Shown here: positions 1 through 5,583 of the stretch, one piece after another
How positions within the stretch are numbered: position 1 is the stretch's first letter
Layout of the letters: each line of letters begins with the position of its first letter
Assembly: GCA_035527515.1 (NCBI GenBank)
Contig: DATLAJ010000179.1
Span: 1 to 6,459, forward strand
Source: a bacterium
Lineage (GTDB): Bacteria; B130-G9
DNA: 6,459 nt
Direction of reading: 5' to 3'
Translations under genes and position numbers: made by a program
The notes under the pieces: generated by a model
Database searches by the model: none
Seen by the model: only the letters and a program-made list of their open reading frames with translations
Told to the model about the DNA's origin: nothing

Positions 1-128
1 AAACTGGTGGGGCAGTAGTAGTTTGTGCTGCTGCTGGCATCGCCACAGCCGAGAACGACCGGCCCGTCCGGCTGCCCGATCTTCGCCGCGATTGCCTCCG
101 CGATCTTGTTGATGTCCTCCTTTTGCAT
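1..128 (-). CDS. Cys-rich peptide precursor-like gene, copy 2 (3' end beyond window edge)
   Basis: Only the first 42 codons are in the window. The ATG at 128-126 follows an AGGAGA Shine-Dalgarno sequence (142-137) at good spacing. Residues 1-34 match the upstream paralogue at 349-627 at 26 of 34 positions: a charged start, an amphipathic helix (KIAEAIAAKIG), then GPVVLGCGDASSS. Seven of the shared residues use a different synonymous codon, so selection acts on this frame and the duplication is not recent. After the shared segment the sequence diverges to TNYYCPTS. Its first core Cys (residue 39) aligns without a gap to Cys39 of the paralogue and again has an aromatic residue two positions before it. 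The tail is probably Cys-rich like its neighbour, but it is not visible. A RiPP precursor role is inferred from the layout; no named family is recognised. Confidence 0.85.
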   Translation of the reverse strand, partial: MQKEDINKIAEAIAAKIGQPDGPVVLGCGDASSSTNYYCPTS

Positions 129-136
129 TGTTCTTG

Positions 137-142
137 TCTCCT
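137..142 (-). promoter_or_regulatory. Shine-Dalgarno of Cys-rich peptide copy 2
   Basis: AGGAGA on the minus strand lies about 8-9 nt before the ATG at 128. It is followed by ACAAGAA, as in copy 1, and supports the start of the truncated second peptide gene. Confidence 0.75.
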
Positions 143-330
143 ATGTTTTCTGCGGTTATCAATTCACTAGTTACCCTTTACGCACAGTCAGACCAGTCGC
201 GAACCCGCACCGCATTGGCCGCCGCCCAAACTGTGAATCCAGATACCAGTGGCACAGGAACGCAGGGAGCAGATTCAAGTGTCCCTTGAAGATGGTGCCT
301 GCCACAGTTCCTTGCCTCGGTCCCGACGCT

Positions 331-348
331 GCGGCACCCCCTTGCCGC
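331..348 (-). other. Hairpin directly after the stop of peptide copy 1
   Basis: On the minus strand GCGGCA (348-343), a loop of AGGGGG and TGCCGC (336-331) form a perfect 6-bp GC-rich stem starting at the base after the TGA. No T-run follows, so it is not a standard intrinsic terminator. It could protect the 3' end of the copy 1 message or lower transcription into copy 2. The rest of the 129-348 gap shows no gene or clear signal. Confidence 0.4.
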
Positions 349-627
349 TCAAGCGCTGTAGGTGTCGCAGACGAAACGATCACTCCCGCAGTTGAACTGA
401 GAGCTAGCTCCTTCGCAGTCAAAGTACCCGTGGCAATAGAAGCCATAACCACAGTTAAAGACCCCGGCGCCCCCACACTCATAATCATCGTAGCAGATGT
501 AGGTGTCACTACACCGATAGTCTTGACTGCTGCTTGCATCGCCACAGCCCAGAATGACTGGCCCGCCCGGTTCTCCGATCTTCGCCGCGATTGCCTGTGC
601 AATCTTGTCGATGTCCTTGTCCTTCAT
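349..627 (-). CDS. Cys-rich, RiPP-precursor-like peptide, copy 1 (92 aa)
   Basis: This 92-residue peptide starts at the ATG at 627, with AGGGAG 7 nt upstream (640-635). Residues 1-34 form a conserved leader-like segment: a charged, helix-prone stretch (DIDKIAQAIAAKIG) followed by GPVILGCGDASSS. Residues 35-92 are Gly-, Tyr/Phe- and Cys-rich, with cysteines at 39, 45, 51, 59, 65, 71, 80 and 87. Every one of these is preceded by an aromatic residue at -2 (YRC, YIC, YEC, FNC, FYC, FDC, FNC, FVC). The tail reads as roughly three units of about 20 residues (from 38, 58 and 79). There is no export signal peptide or membrane segment. A paralogue with the same leader follows downstream. The constant leader with a divergent core is the layout of RiPP precursors. 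Alternatives are a secreted disulfide-rich peptide or a metal-binding peptide. That the gene is real is well supported; its function is inference. Confidence 0.9.
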   Translation of the reverse strand: MKDKDIDKIAQAIAAKIGEPGGPVILGCGDASSSQDYRCSDTYICYDDYECGGAGVFNCGYGFYCHGYFDCEGASSQFNCGSDRFVCDTYSA

Positions 628-634
628 TCTTGTT

Positions 635-640
635 CTCCCT
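635..640 (-). promoter_or_regulatory. Shine-Dalgarno of Cys-rich peptide copy 1
   Basis: AGGGAG on the minus strand lies 7 nt before the ATG at 627. It sets the start for copy 1. The same block, a purine SD followed by an A-rich ACAAGAA spacer, recurs before copy 2, so the duplication included the ribosome-binding region. Confidence 0.75.
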
Positions 641-652
641 TTGTTTCATTCT

Positions 653-676
653 GGGCGGTTCGTGAACCGCCCCTAC
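653..676. repeat. 24-nt dispersed palindromic repeat, GC variant
   Basis: The unit has a perfect 9-bp stem (GGGCGGTTC / GAACCGCCC) around GT, followed by CTAC. It is identical over all 24 nt to the unit at 2060-2083. It lies about 13 nt upstream of the SD of peptide copy 1, so a transcript reaching that gene would carry the hairpin in its 5' untranslated region. It belongs to a small dispersed family with copies in this window at 681, 2009 and 2060, and degenerate ones at 737 and 5706. Confidence 0.85.
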
Positions 677-680
677 AATC

Positions 681-704
681 GGGCAGACACAAAGCTGCCC
701 CTAC
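681..704. repeat. 24-nt dispersed palindromic repeat, CAG/CTG variant
   Basis: This has the same 24-nt size, GGGC start and GCCCCTAC end as the unit at 653-676, in tandem with a 28-nt period. The stem is GGGCAG / CTGCCC with a divergent centre (ACACAAAG). Relative to the first unit, the stem changes on both sides (CGG/CCG to CAG/CTG), so the hairpin is kept while the sequence varies. Confidence 0.75.
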
Positions 705-736
705 AGTTGGTTGATTTCGTTTCAAGGCTGCAATTG

Positions 737-759
737 GTTCCATTCTGGGTGGGTCGTGA
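737..759. repeat. Degenerate direct copy of the 643-665 repeat edge
   Basis: Positions 737-759 match 643-665 at 20 of 23 positions (shared CATTCTGGG and TCGTGA). They cover the outer flank and first half of the dispersed repeat. The second half, which would complete the stem, has decayed (GGCTGC in place of ACCGCC). This looks like an old, partly eroded copy. Confidence 0.5.
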
Positions 760-1018
760 GGCTGCGCAGGACGCAGAATCGGGGGCGTTCCACTACTGAG
801 ACCAAATGGGTCGCAGATTTTGGGCTGGAGAGAAACAGGTTGCGAGGCGCTTGCGGTGGCCTTTGCAGACCCAGTTACATTGGCGCAAGGCCGGGCTTGA
901 CACACAGGCCCATATAGACGCGGTAATGCGCCGGCCTGGCCTATCCCCTGCCTCACGGTTGCGCAATTTCGCACAATACATCCCTACTATCGGCGGTCTG
1001 TCCAAGTCACCGGACTGA

Positions 1019-1111
1019 CGGGGTGGGCGCCAGTCGGCAAAGACAACACCGCGATTTACGGGCCAATTAGACACGTTAAACAGCTGATCCAGCGATGTCA
1101 AGCTTTTTTTT
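1019..1111 (-). repeat. Promoter-leader cassette, left copy (minus orientation)
   Basis: From the A-tract through to CCACCCCG this segment aligns with 6312-6406 on the plus strand. The first 83 nt align without gaps at 62 positions, followed by one 3-nt indel. Conservation is strongest at AAAAAAAGCTTGACAT and downstream of the -10 (blocks GCGGTG, TGCCG, CTGGCG) and weakest in the -35/-10 spacer. It is a duplicated promoter plus early leader. Confidence 0.75.
1075..1111 (-). promoter_or_regulatory. Leftward sigma70-type promoter for the Cys-rich peptide genes
   Basis: Read on the minus strand: a run of eight A (1111-1104), GC, then TTGACA (1101-1096), 15 nt, and TTTAAC (1080-1075) as a weak -10. 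The -35 is perfect and sits behind an A-tract that could act as an UP element. The spacer is short (normal is 17). The call is strengthened by the homologous right-hand copy, where the aligned -10 is a perfect TATAAT at the same 15-nt spacing. It reads toward the peptide genes and away from the four-gene operon. Confidence 0.65.
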
Positions 1112-1252
1112 CGAGGGCTCTTACGAGGCCGCGCGCAATTGGGATTCTAAGAGACGATCGCTTTTGGTCCCTGTCTCCTCAGGGGCAAGATGCAGCCGCG
1201 GCAAATGTTATGCGAGCCTGTGCCGCTAGCATCATCAATTCCGTGGTCGAGG

Positions 1253-3025
1253 TCAGGACTTGGGGCCTGTGAGCTTCGGCGGCAGAATCTCGAATAGCAG
1301 GTCCGTCCCGAATTGCCTCATGAGGCGGACGTCTCGTGAGTTCCTGTAAAAGGTGACGAGCGACTGTTCGCTCAGGACCTCCCTGGATGCGAAGAGTATC
1401 CCCCCTCCCTCAAAGACGATGTACTTGACCCCGAGGGACCTGAGTTTTTGGATCTTTGTGTAATCCTCTCGGGCGGTGATGTCTGCCTCCAACAGCTGGA
1501 TGGGTGCAATGATTGGTTTTTTGTGCGTTAGCTGATGTAGGAGAGCGGTCTGCACAAGGGGGACTGAGACGAGGCGGTCTTCGAAGAGGATGAAGGCGTA
1601 GCTGTTGGGTGTCTCGGGCAGAATATCGAGGACCTTGCCACTATCTGGGAGGCCAGCCAGGAACTGATCGACTGGGCGAGGCGCGACGGATGTGAGGTTT
1701 GTGCCTGGCAGGACGATGACCTCGGCGAGGATAGCGCAGAACGCGAGGGTGATGAGAACTCTATGGACGGCAGGCTGGAAAGCCCGCCCCACGCGCATCA
1801 GGCCGTATGTCGCGACCGCAATGACGCAAAGCTCGACGAGGACGCCCATTCGGGAGTAGAAACGGAACATTGGGGCGAGAAAATACAGATAGTATGCCGG
1901 CGTCTTGATCTGCAACCCAAAGGCCTCGATGACGGGCGGGAACGAGATGATGAAGCAGGAGAGTGCGCAGAGGGCGAATGCTAAGGCGGCTGCGGCCGGC
2001 CTGATCTCGTAGGGGCGATTCACGAATCGCCCTTTTGTGTTCTGATTCGCGTTCTTTGTGGGCGGTTCGTGAACCGCCCCTACATAGCGGACCGCGCAGA
2101 AGAGGGCGTAGGCGGCAAAGGCTAGTATCGTAAACCCCAGAAAGAGCGATTGCTCTGACTGGTAGCTCTTGTGGATGCGCAACGCCACGAACTGTGCGAA
2201 CGGGCCCCCGAACAAGGAAAATGGTGGTGAGGGGACGACATAGTCGCGGAGCCTTGCGGCGAACCTGAACACATCCCTAATATCCCTAGCGTACCAGAGG
2301 CGATGCGTGATGAATTGCCAGGCAAATGGCAGAGAGACGGCAGCAATCACCGCTGGCGCGATGAGTGTGCGGGCATAGTTCTTGGCCCTTCCAACCACGT
2401 TTGCTCTCACTAGGAGATGGCACAGGAGGTCTGCGATCACAAAGGCGAGCGCTGCCAGTGCTGTGAAGAAGCCGTAGTAGTAGTTGCCGAGTAGTGTCAA
2501 AAGGTATGAACAGATCAGAAGCGCGATGTTTCTGGCGGAGGGTCTGTCGGCGCATCTGAGCAGGAAGAGGAAAACCAGCGGCAGCCACTCTATGTGCGAG
2601 AGGTCCAGATGCGCGGTGGCATGGGCGAGGTGGTATGGGCAGAATGCGTAGGCGGTTGCAGCTACCAAAGAGACAAGTTTCTCACCTCGGGTGATGTAGT
2701 GTGCGAGGAAGAACATTGTGAGCCCAGCGAGCGGGAAGCTGAGAAGCATCAAGACGTTGTAGGCAACGACGGCCGAGAAAAGCCTCGTCAATGCGACCCC
2801 GGGCAGGAACGTCGGCAGATGCGTCCCCAGCCAGAACCATTTGAACGGCAGGCCCTGCTCGAGGCGTTCGGACGCGATGTGAAAGGCACGTATCTTGAAG
2901 AATGGGTCGCCGGGGAAGCCGAATATATGCGTATTGAGGTTTGCGATCAGCGGCCAGGTCTCGAAGATGGCCAGCGCGGACCAGAAGATGATAGCGAGAA
3001 GAATTATCCGGCGGTTACCATTCAT
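1253..3025 (-). CDS. Multi-pass membrane protein, probable GT-C-type glycosyltransferase
   Basis: A 590-residue integral membrane protein. A first hydrophobic segment (about 6-28) leads to an extramembrane loop with FGFPGDPFF (35-43), where the acidic residue fits the catalytic-loop Asp of GT-C enzymes. Further hydrophobic stretches lie near 86-108, 116-130, 147-158, 165-202, 220-236, 296-313, 341-365, 376-388, 394-412 and 421-440. A C-terminal soluble part (about 440-590) follows. The layout and the FRFYSRMG motif before a late helix resemble bacterial GT-C/YfhO-like proteins, which usually move sugars from lipid-linked donors. Acceptor and donor are unknown. It is the last gene of the operon, 18 nt after the nucleotidyltransferase, with no strong SD before the ATG. 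Residues about 315-339 are encoded by a dispersed-repeat pair inserted in frame (2009-2083), in a loop between membrane segments. The coding frame is secure; the family assignment is moderate. Confidence 0.8.
   Translation of the reverse strand: MNGNRRIILLAIIFWSALAIFETWPLIANLNTHIFGFPGDPFFKIRAFHIASERLEQGLPFKWFWLGTHLPTFLPGVALTRLFSAVVAYNVLMLLSFPLAGLTMFFLAHYITRGEKLVSLVAATAYAFCPYHLAHATAHLDLSHIEWLPLVFLFLLRCADRPSARNIALLICSYLLTLLGNYYYGFFTALAALAFVIADLLCHLLVRANVVGRAKNYARTLIAPAVIAAVSLPFAWQFITHRLWYARDIRDVFRFAARLRDYVVPSPPFSLFGGPFAQFVALRIHKSYQSEQSLFLGFTILAFAAYALFCAVRYVGAVHEPPTKNANQNTKGRFVNRPYEIRPAAAALAFALCALSCFIISFPPVIEAFGLQIKTPAYYLYFLAPMFRFYSRMGVLVELCVIAVATYGLMRVGRAFQPAVHRVLITLAFCAILAEVIVLPGTNLTSVAPRPVDQFLAGLPDSGKVLDILPETPNSYAFILFEDRLVSVPLVQTALLHQLTHKKPIIAPIQLLEADITAREDYTKIQKLRSLGVKYIVFEGGGILFASREVLSEQSLVTFYRNSRDVRLMRQFGTDLLFEILPPKLTGPKS
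2009..2083. repeat. 75-nt inverted pair of dispersed repeats inside a coding region
   Basis: Two 24-nt units face each other: 2009-2032 (AT variant, stem GGGCGATTC/GAATCGCCC) and 2060-2083 (GC variant, stem GGGCGGTTC/GAACCGCCC), separated by 27 nt. The two differ at paired stem positions, so each remains a perfect 9-bp palindrome. The whole element is 75 nt, or 25 codons, and keeps the frame of the membrane protein gene. There it encodes hydrophilic sequence including VHEPPTKNANQNTKG and GRFVNRPY. The outer ends are GTAGGGG and CCCCTAC, giving terminal inverted repeats like a miniature mobile or REP/BIME-like element. Confidence 0.85.
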
Positions 3026-3043
3026 CTTGGCATGATCGCGTTC

Positions 3044-4486
3044 CTACGCATCCCCGCCTCTTCTCGGAATCTTCAGCACCTTATGCTTGGCGTAGAACGC
3101 GATTATGGACATAGCCATGTTTAGCAGCCTCGTCAGCCGAAACGGCGCGCCCAGCACAGCTCGCCTGCGCCATCCGGGTTCCCCATTACCGCCACTGCCA
3201 ACAGCCCCTTCCGAAAAGATATATCTCATCAGGTCGAAAACTCTGGATGGTCTGAACTGTAGCGTCGGATGCATCCGAAACACTCGGGAGAGTAAGAATT
3301 GATGGACTCGCATGGGTCCGGTTGCGCCATATAATGTGTGGTGCTGTGGCCACAATGCAATATATTTGGCCACTGCCCGCTCGAACCGGAACGACCTGAG
3401 CCCAGGCAGCTGTTTAACCACCCACGCGGGGGCGCGGGCTCCCAACAGCCGCTGCGAGAGGTGCATCGCGCTTTTCACGTGACCACCCACGCGCCATCGG
3501 CGAGCCCTGTCAACGGTGGCCTCCCAGTCGAGCTCCTCCCCAACCTGAGTGAGCATCAGGGCTATATCCAGAAGCCAGATGAGACGATTGTTCACGTCGG
3601 GGTTCGCGACGATGGCCTCGTCTGGGACGCCCTCCGCAAACCTTGAGTAATAACCATGCTCCTCCAGATGCGTGCAGAGATAGATCAGGTGGTCCTCGTC
3701 GCAGAGGCAAGGCGACTCGACCCCGCCCAGGGACCGGACGGTTGCCCTCGACATGACCTCATCTACCGGTATCCGCCAGGGCCTGAACTGGTGCGTCAGG
3801 CCCCAGTGAAGCTCAATCTTGGTTTTGCCTGTCGCAAGGTATGGCAGGTGGATGTGATGCTTCAGATAGAAGCGCGAGGGCAAAAGCCCGGGCGGGGGCG
3901 CGTAACCCAGCGTCGTGAGGATAGTTTCAGCACGCTCGAAATCATCGCTGGAGATGAGCAGGTCGAGGTCCGCGAATGGGCGCAGCGCCGGGTCGCCGTA
4001 TAGCGTGAAGGCAAGGCTCGGCCCCTTGAGAGCGACAACGGGTACGCCCGCTTTGCTCGCGGCCACGGCAATTGCCTCAAGCTCTGAAAGCGCGTCGAGA
4101 TTCACCTGCTTGGTCGCTTTGTAGTCGCCTGCAAGAGAATCCCTGAGGCTCGATCGTACTTCGCTGCTCAAGTACGCATATAGGGTGGGCAATAGTCCAT
4201 GCTTGCGCCCGAGCGCAGCCAGCCATTGAGTCGTGAGCTCATCCTCAGGGGGTGCAGTAGGACCTCGCGTGGGGTCGGTTATCCAGCGACAGGCGGCAAG
4301 CAGGATGCGACACGCGTGATTGCGAGCCTTATTATCGCGCTCGGATGCAATGGTATATGCTCTCTTCAGGATTGCCCGCGCATCCCGCCTGGCTACGTGA
4401 TGCTGGTTCACGGTCTCCGCGACCGTGGGACCACGAGAGTCTGAGATGCCGGCTTTCAAAGGCGCTCCGTTCATGTTCGATAGCAT
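3044..4486 (-). CDS. Nucleotidyltransferase family protein (PF14907, NTP_transf_5 type)
   Basis: A 480-residue soluble protein with the hallmark block of the uncharacterised nucleotidyltransferase family at about 153-178: LKGPSLAFTLYGDP, then RPFADLDLLI with the Asp-x-Asp expected to bind metal. It is followed by a helix and LGY, HHIHLPY and the third strand KIELHWGL (about 222-230). The family belongs to the nucleotidyltransferase superfold. Members occur in surface-polysaccharide loci and in some RiPP loci, such as the nucleotidyltransferase of paeninodin-type lasso clusters; substrates are mostly unknown. The N-terminal ~100 residues and the basic C terminus have no recognisable motif. The ATG at 4486 lies 4 nt after the kinase stop and is probably translationally coupled. 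An in-frame ATG at 4474 is also possible, and neither has a clear SD. The family assignment is confident; the biochemical role here is inference. Confidence 0.88.
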   Translation of the reverse strand: MLSNMNGAPLKAGISDSRGPTVAETVNQHHVARRDARAILKRAYTIASERDNKARNHACRILLAACRWITDPTRGPTAPPEDELTTQWLAALGRKHGLLPTLYAYLSSEVRSSLRDSLAGDYKATKQVNLDALSELEAIAVAASKAGVPVVALKGPSLAFTLYGDPALRPFADLDLLISSDDFERAETILTTLGYAPPPGLLPSRFYLKHHIHLPYLATGKTKIELHWGLTHQFRPWRIPVDEVMSRATVRSLGGVESPCLCDEDHLIYLCTHLEEHGYYSRFAEGVPDEAIVANPDVNNRLIWLLDIALMLTQVGEELDWEATVDRARRWRVGGHVKSAMHLSQRLLGARAPAWVVKQLPGLRSFRFERAVAKYIALWPQHHTLYGATGPMRVHQFLLSRVFRMHPTLQFRPSRVFDLMRYIFSEGAVGSGGNGEPGWRRRAVLGAPFRLTRLLNMAMSIIAFYAKHKVLKIPRRGGDA

Positions 4487-4490
4487 TTGG

Positions 4491-5582
4491 CTAAGTTGCC
4501 ATCAGCTGCTCCAGCTTCTGCCGAGCTTGTCGATAGATACTCTCGAGGTCGGCCTCCATCCCCGTCTGCCGGTCCCTCGTCGGTTGCTCCATCGCCCCAA
4601 AGACGGCATCGACAGTCTCAGGGATCGACGATGAGCAAAGCGTCCAGCAATTGGCGCGAGTGAGAACGTGATAGAGCACGTCTAGCATGGCGAGGCGCCG
4701 GTCCTTGGGTAGGTGGCTGGCGTTGATCGAGTTCTCAGCGATGTTTTCAAGCGCCTTGGCGCTCGGTGCTGGCCTCGCCGATGGGCGCCCCCGCCCTCTC
4801 TCCATCAGGAACACCGAATGGACCGCTGCCGGCTTGCCAATCTTGATGCCACATTTCCTATCCAGGGGGTCAATCAAGTAACGCCTTCCCTCCGGCTCAT
4901 TAAATGAGTACTGACGGTCCGTTGAAAGTCCCAGAAGCTTCATTGTGTTCTCTCTGGGCAACATCGGCCGCGGGAACGGACGAAGTAAACGCGAAGTCAT
5001 GTCGATTGCGGCGAACTCGTCGGATAGAAACCGGAACCCATTCTGGCAAAGGGCCAAGGTTAACGTCGTTTTGCCGGAGCCGGAACCCCCTATTAGCATA
5101 ACCCCGCGGCCATCAGTCACCAACGAGGCGCTGTGGATTATACATAGGTTGTCCTGTCTTTCGTTCACGTTCTGCGTGACGATGCCTAGCAGAAGGGGCA
5201 GAAGAGTCGCAAGGCTGTCCGACTCGAAGTACTCGCCAGTCGGGTATCGGAGAATCATCTTACCACTCTCAGCAGAGGCCGAAGAGTCGTTTAGAACTTC
5301 AAACAAAGCAAACATCGGGTCCGCATAGAATGGAGTGCCGCTCCCGGTGCCAGTGCGAGATCTCGCCGCGATGTCCGGCGCCGCCCCTATACTCTCAATG
5401 AAGTAGCCAAAGCTGGCCCTGACAGCCATCTGAGTCTTATTGCTGTTGACAACGATGCCCGCACGGACGCCGTGAACGTTCAGCAGAATCTGTTTCGCGC
5501 CTCGACCAGGCCGCGCTGGGTCGGAGTACGGGCCGCTCTTGGTGAAGCTGAGCGACATTCCTTGCATCGCGGCCCGCCCCAT
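4491..5582 (-). CDS. HprK-related P-loop kinase
   Basis: A 363-residue protein (from the ATG at 5582) with an N-terminal region of about 145 residues and then an HPr-kinase-like C-terminal fold. The core shows IHSASLV, followed by the Walker A motif GGSGSGKTTL (about 165-174), then GFRFLSDEFAAID (about 182-194) with the Asp-Glu pair typical of HprK-like proteins. Related proteins are bona fide HPr Ser kinases, exopolysaccharide-locus kinases and precursor-peptide kinases such as that of paeninodin, which phosphorylates a Ser. No HPr gene is in view, so a role on a peptide or glycan partner is more likely than carbon-catabolite control. The ATG at 5582 is preferred over the upstream GTG at 5594 because GGTGGG lies 7 nt before it and it begins 1 nt after the previous stop. 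With the GTG the product is 367 aa and overlaps the upstream gene. Confidence 0.85.
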   Translation of the reverse strand: MGRAAMQGMSLSFTKSGPYSDPARPGRGAKQILLNVHGVRAGIVVNSNKTQMAVRASFGYFIESIGAAPDIAARSRTGTGSGTPFYADPMFALFEVLNDSSASAESGKMILRYPTGEYFESDSLATLLPLLLGIVTQNVNERQDNLCIIHSASLVTDGRGVMLIGGSGSGKTTLTLALCQNGFRFLSDEFAAIDMTSRLLRPFPRPMLPRENTMKLLGLSTDRQYSFNEPEGRRYLIDPLDRKCGIKIGKPAAVHSVFLMERGRGRPSARPAPSAKALENIAENSINASHLPKDRRLAMLDVLYHVLTRANCWTLCSSSIPETVDAVFGAMEQPTRDRQTGMEADLESIYRQARQKLEQLMAT

Positions 5583-5583
5583 T

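Larger units (their letters stand above)
628..1074 (-). other. Long region without a gene, likely 5' untranslated leader of the peptide genes
   Basis: No convincing gene is present in these ~450 nt. The open frames here lack the features of real genes: one begins at the promoter -35 box and others span the repeats. The region lies between the leftward promoter at 1101-1075 and the first peptide gene. Visible contents are the homologous leader segment (1074-1019), a possible hairpin at about 984-967 (a 7-bp stem including G-T pairs around AAAT, read on the minus strand), and the repeat cluster at 643-759. If transcription starts near 1068 the leader would be about 440 nt, long enough for a structured regulatory RNA, but no known riboswitch class is recognised. 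Confidence 0.5.

Noticed and set aside
171-602. 143-residue minus-strand open frame overlapping peptide copy 1
   Set aside because: It starts inside copy 1 in another frame without an SD and is rich in Ala/Ser/Thr as expected of a shifted reading. Copy 1 has the SD, a paralogue and silent codon differences in its own frame.
653-704. The repeat units as a CRISPR array
   Set aside because: Only two tandem units, separated by 4 nt instead of a spacer of 25-40 nt, and the same unit is found inside a coding gene. This is a dispersed hairpin repeat.
25-714. 229-residue plus-strand open frame with a hydrophobic N-terminal stretch
   Set aside because: It is antisense to both Cys-rich peptide genes. 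Its apparent membrane segment is the reverse complement of the duplicated leader helix, and it has no SD. Substitutions between the two leader copies fit the minus-strand frame.
624-974. 116-residue minus-strand open frame before peptide copy 1
   Set aside because: It runs through the dispersed repeats, overlaps the start of copy 1 and shows no recognisable protein character. A 102-residue frame at 793-1101 begins at the promoter -35 box and is equally unlikely.
1181-1201. CCCTG...CAGGG hairpin downstream of the operon end as a terminator
   Set aside because: The stem is only 5 bp and there is no T-run on either strand, so a terminator cannot be supported.
2594-3124. 176-residue plus-strand open frame
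   Set aside because: It is antisense to the start of the GT-C-like gene and the end of the nucleotidyltransferase. It is highly charged (Glu/Arg rich), as expected of the complement of hydrophobic membrane-helix codons.
4945-5328. 127-residue plus-strand open frame
   Set aside because: It is antisense to the P-loop region of the kinase gene, whose motifs are clear on the minus strand.
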